Made by a program: the position numbers and the translations under genes. This document shows positions 24,998 to 36,540 of a stretch of 64,000 nt of DNA, in pieces; position 1 is the first letter of the stretch, and each line of letters opens with the position of its first letter. The stretch spans positions 124,001 through 188,000 of the forward strand of contig JANUSC010000372.1 in assembly GCA_025200525.1 (NCBI GenBank), in the 5' to 3' direction. Below the pieces are notes generated by a model. That model was not told the DNA's origin, did no database searches, and saw nothing but the letters and a program-made list of their open reading frames with translations. The DNA comes from Camellia lanceoleosa. Its lineage: Eukaryota > Streptophyta > Magnoliopsida > Ericales > Theaceae.

Positions 24998-25225
24998 GTG
25001 GTCTAAAGAAACTACCTTTTTTTTTATTATTTATTTATTTATTTTAATGCATGATTTTGAAGCATTAAAATATCAAACTACCTTTTTTTTTTTTTTAATG
25101 CATGATTTTTTTTTATTTTTATTTTTTTACCTATAAGTACCATATACATGGCAAGATCCAAGTAACTACGAGTTTGTAAAAGTATATATTCTTACTTCAT
25201 ATTTCATGGTATGGAGTTTCCCCAC

Positions 25226-26068
25226 TCATATCTCACAGTATAGAGCAGGATAACAAGGCAAGAGAGGCAGACCGATAGAAACTTCTTGATCATGAGCAGC
25301 ACCTATACCGTTTAAAAGCTTCTGATCATCATAGGCAGCACTATCGAGCCAATAGGAATTCCAGTGTTTGCGATGGCCATAAAGAGCGCAGACATGACAA
25401 TGAAATACTTTCTTCCTTGACTTATTCAGTCCCACCTCCATCATCCGCATTTTACCTTAATAATCGCAATTTACAAAATATGAAATAGTCATTTTCGAGA
25501 AAACCTTGAAAGCAAGTGTAGACATGGCAAACATAGCTGAGAAGATGGAAAACTTAAGCAACCACTCTTTTTTATATTGAATAAGTTTTATTTCCAAAAT
25601 AGATGCCATAAGTTGGCCTAAAGTAGAATTAAGACCACAAACTTCTAGCAATGCAATAGGCTTTTTGTTTTTCTTCATCCATATAACTTATACAATTGCA
25701 AAAGTAAATGCAACCACTGCAAAACCAAGCCCCACGCAAGAGTATATTGTATTTTTTTCATTTCCAATTTGTTCCATTGTGGCACTTGTAAATTCTAGCA
25801 TAACATTGAAGGCTATACAGTAAAAATCTAATTGTTTTTCCTTAAAAAACTTGAACACTTTGAACTTCAATTTCCTGAAAACGTTGTTGGTGAAGCATAA
25901 CACTATGAAAACCTTGTGAAACACTGTGGGTTTCGTTTCCTCAAAAACTTTGCTGGTGAAGTGACACACTTTGAAAAATAGTTTAAATACTTTGGACTTC
26001 ACTTCATTCAAAGCCTCGCAAGTGAAGTGACGCACTATGAAAAACATATGACAGACTTTGGAAAACAT
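25226..26068 (-). pseudogene. Array copy F
   Basis: The length is 843 nt, six short because two codons are missing in KNMKSR. ATG is at 26066-26068. The only clear break is GAA to TAA at the end of the first membrane segment (FAIV-stop-VIW). The rest stays in frame nearly to the end, so this is among the least damaged copies. Its leader is in frame with the start, unlike the other copies. Confidence 0.6.
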
Positions 26069-26182
26069 TTTTTTTATGTCTGTAATACAAAAAAGGGATA
26101 GGTGGAGGATAGAGAGAAAATGGAGGTTGGAGAGAGGGAGAGAATGTAAGAATGACCAACGTAAGAATAGATGGTCCACTCC

Positions 26183-26190
26183 TATTTATA
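26183..26190 (-). promoter_or_regulatory. TATA box of array copy F
   Basis: TATAAATA about 115 nt upstream of the ATG. Confidence 0.5.
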
Positions 26191-26533
26191 ATGGTGTAAA
26201 GAAGCCACATTTTCTTTTTCTTTTTTTTTCCTTCTTCTTAATGCTCGATTTTGAAGCATTAAATTACCAAACATTTAAATAAAATAAAATAAAATAAATG
26301 AATCCTAGAAATACACACTAAATAGTGCACGATTTTGAAGCATTAAATTAGTATATCGATTAATAGCACGATTTTGAAGCAATAAATTACCAAACTATAT
26401 TCTTTTGTTTTTTAACTCACGATTTTTTTTTTTTACCTATATGTACCAGATACATGGCAAGATCCAGGTAACTATGAGTTTGTAAAAGTATATAAATTCT
26501 TACTTCATATTTTGTGGTGTGGAGTTTCCCCAC

Positions 26534-27375
26534 TCATATCTCATAGTATGGAGCTAGATAACAAGGCAAGAGAGGTAGACCGATAGAAACTTCTTAATCA
26601 TGAGCAGCACCTGCATCGTTAAAAAGCTTCTGATCGTGATCGGCAGCACTATCGAGCCAATAGGAATTCCAGTGTTTGCGATGGCCATAAAGACCGTAGA
26701 CATGACAACAAAATACCTTCTCCCTTGACTTCATATTCTTCAGTCCCACCTCCATCATCCATATTTTACCTTAATAATCTCAATTTACAAAATAGTCATT
26801 TTCGAGAAAACCTTGAAAGCATGGGTAGACATGGAAAACGTAGCTGAGAAAATGGAAAACATAAGCCACCACTCTTTTTTATATTGAATAAGTATTATTT
26901 CCAAAATAGATGCCATAAGTTGACCTAAAGTAGAATTAAAACCAAAAACTTCTAGAAATGCAATAGGCTTTTTGTTTTTCTTCATTCATATGACTTCTAT
27001 AATTGCAAAAGTAAATGCAACCACCGCAAAACCAAGCCCCACGTAAGAGTATATTATATTTTTTTCATTTCCAACTTGTTCCATTGTGGCACTTGCAAAT
27101 TCTAGCAGGACACTGAAGGCATCACAATAAAAATCTAATTGTTGTTCCTTAAAAAAGTTAAACACTTCGAACTTCAATTTCGTGAAAACTTTATTGGTGA
27201 AGCATAACACTATGAAAACCATGTGAAACACTGTGTGTTTCATTTTCTCAAAAACGTTGCAGGTGAAGTGACACACTCTGAAAAACAAGTTAAATACTTT
27301 GGAGTTCACTTCCTTGAAAACCTCGCAAGTGAAGTGAAACACTATGAAAAACATAGGAAAGACTTTGGAAAACAT
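26534..27375 (-). pseudogene. Array copy G
   Basis: ATG is at 27375. All repeats and the first membrane segment are open for 129 codons. TGG then reads TGA (IIEVI-stop-MKKNKK). The frame continues for 66 codons over segments two and three and stops again after KMTIL, where a short deletion removes part of the linker. Confidence 0.6.
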
Positions 27376-27486
27376 TTTCTATGTCTGTAATACAGAGAAG
27401 GGATTGGTGGAGGATAGAGAGAAAACAGAGGTTAGGAGAGGGAGAGAATGTAAGAATGAGCAGCGTAAGAATGGATGGTCCACTTC

Positions 27487-27494
27487 TATTTATA
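27487..27494 (-). promoter_or_regulatory. TATA box of array copy G
   Basis: TATAAATA about 112 nt upstream of the ATG. Confidence 0.5.
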
Positions 27495-27805
27495 ATGGTC
27501 TAAAGAAACTATTATATATATATATATATTTAATGCACGATTTTGAAGCATTAAATTGGCAAACATTATAAAAAAAAAAATGAATGCAATAAATACACAC
27601 TAATTAGTGCACGATTTTGAAGCATTAAATTAGTATATTGATAGCACGATTTTGAAGCATTAAATTACCAAACTACCTTTTTTTTTTAATGCACAATTTT
27701 ATTTTATTTTTAAATAGCATATACATGGCAAGATCCAAGTAAATACGAGTTTGCAAAAGTGTATACGTTTCTTCCTTCATATTTCATGGTACGGAGCTTC
27801 TTCAC

Positions 27806-28655
27806 TCATATCTCATAGTATGAAGCAGGATGACAAGGCAAGAGAGCCAGACTAATAGAAACTTCTTGATCATTAGCAGCTCCAACACCGTTAAAAAGCT
27901 TCCAATCATCATCGGTAGAATTATCGAGCTAATAGGAATTCCAGTGGTTGGGATGGTCATGAAGAGCGTAGACAGGACAGCGAAATACCTTCTCCCTTGA
28001 CTTCATATTCTTCAATTTCACCTCCATCATCCGCATTTTACCGTAATAATTGCAATTTACAAAATAAGAAACAGTCATTTTCGGGAAAACCTTGAAAGCA
28101 AGTATAGACATGGAAAACATAGCTGAGAAGATGGAAAACTTAAGCCTCCACTATTTTTTAAATAGAATAAGTATTATTTTCAAAATAGATGCCATAAGCT
28201 GACCTAAAGTAAAAATAAAACCAAAAACTTCTAGAAATGCAATAGGCTTGTTGTTTTTCCTCAGCCATACAGCTTCTACAATTGTAAAAGTAAATGCAAC
28301 CACCACAAAACCAAGCCCCATGTAAGAGTATATTATATTTTTTTTCATTTCCAACTTGTTCCATTGTGGCACTTGTAAATTCTAGAAAGACATTGAAGGC
28401 AGCACAGTAAAAATTTAATTGTTGTTCCTTAAAAAACTTAAACACTTTGAACTTCATTTATCTGAAAACTTTGTTGGTGAAGCATAACACTACGAAAACC
28501 ATGTGAAACACTGTGGGTTTCATTTTCTCAAAAACTTTGCAGGTGAAGTGACAAACTTTGAAAAACTAATTAAATACTTTTGACTTCAATTCCTTGAAAA
28601 CCTCGCAAGTGAAGTGAAGCACTATGAAAAACATAGGAAAGACTTTGGAAAACAT
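27806..28655 (-). pseudogene. Array copy H
   Basis: ATG is kept at 28653-28655. A Leu codon at the end of repeat 1 is TAG (KVFN-stop-FFK). The A-run after GNEK is one base longer than in B, C, D, F and G, which shifts the frame. A stop also follows HWNSY in the tail. Copy I shares the first two lesions. Confidence 0.65.
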
Positions 28656-28767
28656 TTTCTATCTTTGTAATACAAAGAAGGGATAGGTGGAGGATAGAGA
28701 GAAAATGGAGGTTGGAGAGAAGGAGAGAATGTAAGAATGAAATACGTAAGAATTGATGCTCCACCCC

Positions 28768-28775
28768 TATTTATA
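28768..28775 (-). promoter_or_regulatory. TATA box of array copy H
   Basis: TATAAATA about 113 nt upstream of the ATG. Confidence 0.5.
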
Positions 28776-28996
28776 ATGGTCTAAAGAAACTACCTTTTTT
28801 TTTTTTTTTTTTTTTTAATGCACCATTTTGAAGCATTAAATTACCAAACTACCTTCTTTTTTTTTTTTAATGCATGATTTTTATTTTTTTTTTTATACCT
28901 GTAAGTACCATATACATGGCATGATCCAAGTAACTACGAGTTTGTAAAAGTATATAGGTTTCATACTTCTTATTTCGTGGTATGGAGTTTCTTCAC

Positions 28997-31900
28997 TCAT
29001 ATCTCACAGTATGGAGCAGGAAGACAAGGCAAGAGAGGCAAACCGGTGGAAACTTCTTGACCATGAGCAGCACCTGCACCGTTGAAAAGCTTCTGAGCAT
29101 CATCGACAGAACTATCGAGCCAATAGGAATTCCAGTGGTTGGGATGGTCATGAAGAGCGTAGACAGGACAGTGAAATACCTTCCCCCTTGACTTCATATT
29201 CTTCAGTTTCACCTCCATTATCCGTATTTTACCGTAATAATTGCAATTTACAAAATAAGAAACAATCATTTTCGGGAAAACCTTGAAAGCAAGTGTAGAC
29301 ATGGAAAACATAGCTGAGAAGATGGAAAACTTAAGCCTCCACTATTTTTTAAATAGAATAAGTATTATTTTCAAAATAGATGCCATAAGCTGACCTAAAG
29401 TAAAAATAAAACCAAAAACTTCTAGAAATGCAATAGGCTTTTTGTTTTTCCTCAGCCATACAGCTTTTACAATTGTAAAAGTAAATGCAACCACTGCAAA
29501 ACCAAGCCCCATGTAAGAGTATATTATATTTTTTTTCATTTCCAACTTGTTCCATTGTGGCACTTGTAAATTCTAGCAAGACATTGAAGGCAGCACAGTA
29601 AAAATCTAACTGTTGTTCCTTAAAAAATTTAAACACTTTGAACTTCATTTTCTTGGAAACTTTGTTGGTGAAGCATAACACTATGAAAACCATGTGAAAC
29701 ACTGTGGGTTTCTGTAGACGTCCCTAAACGCCCCAGGAGGGTTAAGTCCCGTTTCGTTCATATTGGGGTCACTACAGTTCGGACTCAATTTGTGTCGGTT
29801 CTAAATCTGAACCAAAGAGTCCAAATCCGGCAAATCGTTTTGAAGAAAAACAGATTTTGAAAAGAAGTGCCAAACATGGACTGCTTTGCCAGATACAGAG
29901 TCGCCACCTAAATATTTTTAAAATGGAAAATTTAGGAAACCCTGACTCGGTGCCGAAGGCCACATGTCCGTCATCACCAAAGTGGTCTTGGCTCGGGAGC
30001 TTGGGTACGATCGGGAAAGGTCAGCTATGAGCACCCCTTTTCGCTCGGTCCGAAGACCGGCCTCTACTAACCGTGATATCTTATTTTGAAAACATTATAT
30101 GTTCTTATTCCGGTTATTAGCCTAGAATTACTATGTTATGCGCACAACAAACAAGTATAGACTAGATCGCCTAATTTGGAAACAAACATTGCATATCCGT
30201 TCGTTTTGAAAATGCTTTAGAATTTGCTACTCGCAAGTAGGCTAAAACACGGATTTCAACGAATTTTTCCAACTCAAGCAATCCAACCTCCACCTACAGG
30301 CATTCAGGCAGTTTATCTCATATAAGCATTTAGCCACATGGTAAGCCCATCATGTGTCATTCACACGCATGCGATATGCTAAAGCCTAAATACTTACATT
30401 GTACTCCATGCCAAAACAATAAACTAGTTAGCAAACATGCATGTCCTAGTTCATGTTAAAAAATGGCTAATGCAACACATGCAAAGATGCAATCTAGACA
30501 GGCTCGACTATCCTAAGCATGGCATGTAGAATGCTACAAATAACACGTATTCAATTTGGAATTGAAATACAATGCAATTTGTATGATGTGCCGAGCCTGG
30601 CGCATGCGAAACAGATGAATGAATGCAAACATGCTATCATACTGTTATGCTAATTTAAATGTGCCCTAATCTACCATCATAAGCAGGTAAATAAAATGGA
30701 AGAAAGACGTGGGGTTGGAAGACATACACCCACTCACGCACACTTATTACAATTGCGCCCTCGCTCGGAGGGACCGAATAAATATTACAGTCCGAATAAT
30801 AAATAAATTAATTATTACAAAATTTCTAATTATTTAACAAATAAATGCAAAAAGGAAAGGTGGCCACAGCCGCCCGCCTCGGGATGCGCGAATGATGCAT
30901 GCTTGAGCCCGCCTTGCCCGGAAATCCGCACCATGTCATCAAGGTTTCGCCTCGCTTCTCTTAAAAATGCCAAAGTTTCGAACCGGTTCCTCGTGACGCT
31001 TTAGAACACCATCGGCTGAATATAATATCCACCGGCCGTGTACAATATCCATCGGCTGGAGATAAGGCTATCGGCATTAAATAAATGGCCGGTCGGCACT
31101 GAATGTTGCCGGTCGGCAGAAACTTCCTGCAGAAGACAGTTTTGACAGCAACAAGGGACAGACAGTGCATGGCATGAAATTTTAAGCAAATGTGTGCATC
31201 AATCATGCCCCTTATCATATTTGTGACTCAAAGGGGCATGTGCCTCAATTCTCGGGCCACCAATCACGCATTCCCATGCATGATGGCCCGAAGAACCAAG
31301 TTGTGCACTTTCATGTCAAATGCATGTAAACCAAACAAACAAAACAAGGCCCAATTCCTATCACCAAGTCAAGGAACAAGGCGCGTATGCAAGGTGCAAT
31401 GCAACCTAAGCATGTTAGCTAATATGCAACATGATCATGGCAAGATACTTATGTAAGCATGCAAGCAAACATGAGGCAATGCAAGCCAAGCAAATGATGG
31501 TCTTAAACATGATCTAGGCAACCCCAAATAGGCCTAAAATCAGTGGCCAAAATGCCCCAAAGATGGAAGCCACCACACACACACACATGCATATGTTAAG
31601 GTACTAACTTAAGCATAAACAAGCAATTCTCGAGCGCACTCAAAAGAGGCTAAGTGTGGACAACCAACATGCATTGTAAAGCTCTGAAATCATGCTAAAC
31701 ATGGTGCCCAAACCAAGCAACAAAGCAAGCTAAACATGCAATTAAGGTCCAAGCACTTAAGGCAAGCCAAAGGGCTTAAACCAAGGTCAAACCCACCAAG
31801 CCTCACAAGGCCAAGGGGACTAAAAATAGGTCAAAGACAGACCTAAACAACACCCAAGGAACACCTAGATGGCATCTAAATGGTCCAAGCATAAAGGCAC

Positions 31901-33594
31901 ATACAAAGGCCAAAACATGAGGCATACAACATGCGCTTTCAAAGCAATAAAGAGGCGATTTAGGCAAGCATATGAGCATGCCAAAGGGACTGAAATTACA
32001 TGTTGGGTGGTTCCAAACCACCAAAATAATGCAAGCAACACATGCTACACACTCACATACTTGAGGCATACAAGCTCGGCAAGCCACAAATGCAAAGGAG
32101 CTATACTAAACATGCCAAAATCAATCCAAACGACCATGGACAGACCTAAAGCATGGCAAAATAAGCACAAAACATTCATAAGTCTAATCCTAAATCATGC
32201 TCAAATAAAGGCTAACAACCTAAGACATGTTAAAGGCATTACAAGGCATTACATGGCAACTATGCTAAGCATGCATAAGGGACCAAAACCAACTTAAAAT
32301 CATGTTATATCATGGTAATATGAGCATGAAAAACAGTCATGGCATGCTCAACACACACTTGAACATAGGCTTCCTCAAGAGGCCAAAACTTGTCCTTTTC
32401 AAAGACAACAAGGAGAGGGGGTGGCCCTCTCCTTCTTGGGACTTCAAGGCATCATCTACACCACTGAAATCCCTCAAGATTTTAGTGGTGAAGAGACCCC
32501 AACACCAAAATCCCGGAGCTCTCACAAAATAGCACAAAAATGAGGCCTTTCAAGGCCTAAGAGGGGCCAAACTTCCCCAAAGCACAAAGCACCCTTAATA
32601 AACTATCAAGAGGACTAAAAAATATAACTTTTTTGTATTAAACACCAAGCACAAAAACAGTTCAAAGATAGGTCAAAATGGAGTGCAAGAATGGGGTATA
32701 TAAAGCAAGTTTCTCACCCTTGTTGACCTTCTTCACAAATGTTGACTTTGTTGCTTCCTTGAGCTCCAAACCAGTCAAGAACAACAAGAACAACCTCTTG
32801 GGACCTCAGTAGCCAAGGGAAGGTACTATGTGCTTGTGTGCAATAATGAGACACAAACACACACAAGGGCAAGAGAAGAAGAGGTATAGATATAGGTTAG
32901 ATACACCAAAGCAAACCCTAAAAACCAGAGCTCTTCCTTCTCCTCTCCAATTTTTATAACCCTAAAGCAAGGGAGACAAGGCCTCCTCTTATAGAGGAGG
33001 CAATCTTGTAAGCTTAGTCACTAAGCCAAACAAGAGAGGCATCCCTCCATACACGTGTATGGAGGAGAAACCAATGCCATACAGCTGTCTCAAAATATCT
33101 GAAAAAGCAATCGACAAGAACTCCAGGCAAAGAATGTCATTTTGACAAAATTTAGTGCCGGCCGGCAACAAATAGTGCCGACCAACAATATATATTGCCG
33201 ATGGCAAGAAAAACCAGCCGGTGGCCTCTAGCTAGTGCCGGTGGTGTGTGGGGATGCCTCAAAAGGCATTCCTTGCCCCTCCAAGGCAAAACACAAGTGT
33301 TTGGTGCAAAACCAGACACCTAAACAAATGAGTTCGAAATCCCGAGACAAGGCGCCAGAGTCGAGAACTCCAAACAAACACAAACATGGATAATCACCAA
33401 GTGTTCAAATGGTGATGTCCAAGTCTTGAGTACGGTCAAAAATGGGGTGCCTACAGTTTCATTTTCTCAAAAAATTTGCAGGTGAAGTGACAAACTTTGA
33501 AAAACTAGTTAAATACTTTTGACTTCAATTCCTTGAAAACCTTGCAAGTGAAGTGAAGCACTATGAAAAACATAGGAAAGACTTTGGAAAACAT
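28997..33594 (-). pseudogene. Array copy I, split by a 3.7-kb insertion
   Basis: The gene parts are 33456-33594 (start and first repeats) and 28997-29712 (rest). Together they give 850 nt once the 5-bp duplication is discounted. ATG at 33592-33594 is intact, but TAG interrupts KVFN-FFK as in copy H and the A-run is one base too long. The tail is fully open. The insertion falls within repeat 2, in the codons for EKMKPT. Confidence 0.7.
29713..33455. mobile_element. 3.7-kb insertion with LTR-type ends, probable solo LTR (Tat/Ogre-like gypsy)
   Basis: It starts TGTAGACGTCCC and ends GGGGTGCCTACA, so it has TG...CA termini, and is flanked by the 5-bp duplication GTTTC (29708-29712 and 33456-33460). 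I find no internal LTR pair, primer site, polypurine tract or protein domain. Its length is 3743 bp. Very long LTRs ending in GGGTGCCTACA are known to me from Tat/Ogre-type elements, which makes a solo LTR left by recombination the best reading. A non-autonomous element is the alternative. It contains many short CATGCAAG/AGCATG-type repeats and a (CA)n near 31573. Orientation is not certain. Confidence 0.65.
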
Positions 33595-33706
33595 TTTCTA
33601 TCTTTGTAATACAGAGAAGGTATAGATGGAGGATAGAGAGAAAATGGAGGTTGGAGAGAAGGAGAGAATGTAAGAATGAAATACGTAAGAATTTATGGTC
33701 CACCCC

Positions 33707-33714
33707 TATTTATA
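33707..33714 (-). promoter_or_regulatory. TATA box of array copy I
   Basis: TATAAATA about 113 nt upstream of the ATG. Confidence 0.5.
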
Positions 33715-33942
33715 ATGGTCTAAAGAAACTACCTTTTTTTTTTTTTTTTTTTTAATGCACGATTTTGAAGCATTAAATTACCAAACTACCTTCTTCTTTT
33801 TTTAATGCACGATTTTATTTTATTTTTTATTTTATTTATTTTACCTATAAGTACCATATACATGGCATGATCCAAGTAACTACGAGTTTGTAAAAGTATA
33901 TACGTTTCATACTTCTTATTTCGTGGTATGGAGTTTCTTCAC

Positions 33943-34792
33943 TCATATCTCACAGTATGGAGCAGGAAGACAAGGCAATAGAGGCAAACCGATGGAAACT
34001 TCTTGACCATGAGCAGCACCTGCACCGTTGAAAAGCTTCTGAGCATCATCGACAGAACTATCGAGCCAATAGGAATGCCAGTGGTTGGGATGGTCATGAA
34101 GAGCGCAGACATGAAAATGAAATAGCTTCTCCCTTGACTTCATATTCTTCAATTCCACCTCCATCATCCTCATTTTGCCGTAATAATCACAATTTACAAA
34201 ATACGAAACAATCATTTCGAGAAAGCCTTGAAAGCAATGGTAGACATGGAAAACATGGCTGAGAAGATGGAAAACTTAAGCTTTCACTCTTTTTTATATA
34301 GAATAAGTATTATTTCCAAAATAGTTGCCATAAGCTTCCTAAAGTAGAAATAAGACCAAAAACTTCTAGAAATGCAATAGGCTTTTTATTTTTCTTCAGC
34401 CATACAATTTCTACAATTGCAAAAGTAAATGCAACCACTGCAAAACCAAGCCCCACGTAAGAGTATATTATATTTTTTTTCATTTCCAACTTGTTCTATT
34501 GTGGCACTTGCAAATTTTAGTAGGACATTGAAGGCAACACAGTAAAAATCTAATTGTTGTTCCTTAAAAAACTTAAACACTTTGAACTTCAATTTCCTAA
34601 AAACTTTGTTGGTGAAGCATAACACTATGAATACCATGTGAAACCCTGTGGGTTTCATTTTCTCAAAAACTTTGCAAGTGAAGTGACACACTCTGAAAAA
34701 AAAAAGTTAAATACTTTGGACTTCACTTCCTTGAAAACCTCGCAAGTGAAGTGAAGCACTATGAAAAACATAGGAAAGACTTTGGAAAACAT
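33943..34792 (-). pseudogene. Array copy J
   Basis: ATG is present at 34790-34792. A run of ten T/A near 34696-34705 adds two bases in repeat 1. The A-run after GNEK is one too long. One base is missing near 34337 in the second membrane segment. The Cys/His tail (33943-34215) is open. J is the outermost copy and marks the upstream end of the array. Confidence 0.6.
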
Positions 34793-34904
34793 TTTCTATG
34801 TTTGTAATACAAAGAAGGGAGAGGTGGAGGATAGAGTGAAAATGGAGGTTTGAGAGAGGGAGAGAATGTAAGAATGAGCAACGTAAGAATGGATGGTCGA
34901 CTCT

Positions 34905-34912
34905 TATTTATA
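34905..34912 (-). promoter_or_regulatory. TATA box of array copy J
   Basis: TATAAATA about 113 nt upstream of the ATG. Confidence 0.5.
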
Positions 34913-34934
34913 ATAGTCTAAAGAAACTACCCTC

Positions 34935-36393
34935 TTTTTTTTTTTTTAATGCACGATTTTGAAGCATTAAATTACCAAACATTATAAAATTTTTTTTTAA
35001 AATGAATGCTATAAATACACACTAATTAGTGCATGATTTTGAAGCATTAAATTACCAAACTACCTTTTTTTTTTTAATGCACATTTTTTTTTATAATTAG
35101 TGTGTATAATTGATATACTAATTAGTGTGTATAATTTTATTCTTTCAAAAATTAATTATAAAATTATGAAGTTGTTTATAATGAATGCTATTAATCTAAA
35201 AATATTTTTGTGAGTATACATTGAAGTGTTATTTTCTATAAAAATAAAAAATAAAAACTCAACTTTTTGTAATTTACCTACTTTGTCTCTATCCTTCATT
35301 CTTATGAACTTTTCTTATTCATGGGTAATTTGGTAATTTTACATAAAAATATATAAATTGAAAAAATTTCCAAACATTGCACGAGTCAAAAAGTTAACAA
35401 TGTATCAAATAAATTAGTTTTTTTAGTATTAAATTTTTATAACTTGATTTTGAGTCAATAAATTATGTTTTAGCTAAAATTCCAATGAAAACTATATTTT
35501 AGCAAATAGACAGGTTACTTCATTACATCTCTCTTTGGTTGAGTTTTAGAAATTATGTTTTGAAAAATATTAAAATTTTAAAAATTAGTTAGGTAAAAAA
35601 ATGAAAATATATATTATTTTCATTTGATTTTTTATTTTTGGGTAGGAAATAATTTTTAATTTTTTTAAAATTTTATTTTTGATATTTATTTATATTAAAT
35701 TAATTTTTAATATTTAAAAAATAATAATTAAAAACTCAACCAAATGGAGCCTAAGCCAAGGAGGAGCGACAAATCTTCTAGAAGGAAATAATCGCTTTGT
35801 TGTGCCATGTCAGCAGCACACAAACAAACAGTGCCTTGTTTTGGAGAAGTTATTAGTCGGTTTCATCCTGTGTGTGCAAGGCATGCATGGGTTTTGTCCA
35901 AAAAGCCAACGATTGTTAACTATTTGACCATATAGAGCCAAAAACCAAACTATAAGGGCAAAATTGGTGCAATTAGAAGCACAGGGACCAAAATGAAACC
36001 ACAAGTAAACTATAGAGAGCATTGTTGTAATTTGCCCTTAGATTTATCAACATAATCCAAAATCTTAAACCCGAGTTACTTATTAGTAGTGGTGTTTATA
36101 TAATATGGTGCATATACATAATTCATTCAATGTATAAAAGTTCCATAACAACCACAACCACGAATTATATTCAGTCCAATTTACAAATTATATGCCAAAA
36201 ACTAAAACTAAGAGTGGCATAAAAAAATAAAAACAAATTAATTAATTAAATAACGGAAAATATAAGATGAGAAACCACATCCAAAGTTATGCGAGAGGAA
36301 TTAATCCAACAACAAACAAGGATCTTTATAGAATAACAAAAATCTCGACCCAATAGCAAACAAACATCTTAATAGAACAACAAAACTTATAAT
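34935..36393. other. AT-rich intergenic DNA
   Basis: No gene is seen. The first part continues the array spacer motifs (hairpin near 34953 and 35030, and TAATTAGTGTGTATAATT twice near 35095-35135). The stretch 35755-36045 is less AT-rich and looks like an old repeat, but I see no termini. Confidence 0.4.
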
Positions 36394-36540
36394 TCATAAA
36401 GTTGCTCCAGCAAATACGATATCGATTCCATGAGCCAAAGGATCATCAACAGCTTGCTCTATGTAGAATGTAAAATATCCAAATCCACAAGAAACAGCCA
36501 CTGCAATGGTCCAGCATGATTTAGTGTTCTTTGAAATTAT
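36394..36540 (-). pseudogene. Orphan terminal exon of an unrecognised membrane protein
   Basis: After the acceptor TTTGTGAGTCAG, 48 codons are open and end at TGA (36394-36396). The sequence contains KSCWTIAVAVSCGFGYFTFY, a likely membrane segment, then EQAVDDPLAHGIDIVFAGATL, whose balanced composition looks coding. I do not recognise it. No convincing upstream exon is found on the minus strand up to 37.2 kb, so it may be a gene fragment, or a gene whose exons are far away. Confidence 0.35.

Larger units (their letters stand above)
20159..35060. repeat. Dispersed 23-bp hairpin repeat between array genes
   Basis: The unit TAATGC-ACGATTTTGAA-GCATTA (first copy 20159-20181), with perfect 6-bp arms, recurs at least 17 times in the spacers upstream of copies B-J. 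Examples are near 20250, 21424, 21503, 22650, 25050, 26243, 26328, 27534, 27608, 28817, 33764, 34953 and 35030. It is often linked to the palindrome CACTAATTAGTG and poly(T) tracts. Only the spacers contain it. Confidence 0.7.

Noticed and set aside
31803..32297. Frames of 94-142 codons on both strands within the 3.7-kb insertion
   Set aside because: They are compositionally odd, overlap each other on opposite strands and show no domain; the element looks non-coding.
20159..35060. Regularly spaced repeats considered as a CRISPR-like array
   Set aside because: Spacing is irregular, spacers are homologous, and the setting is a plant genome; these are spacer repeats of a tandem gene array.
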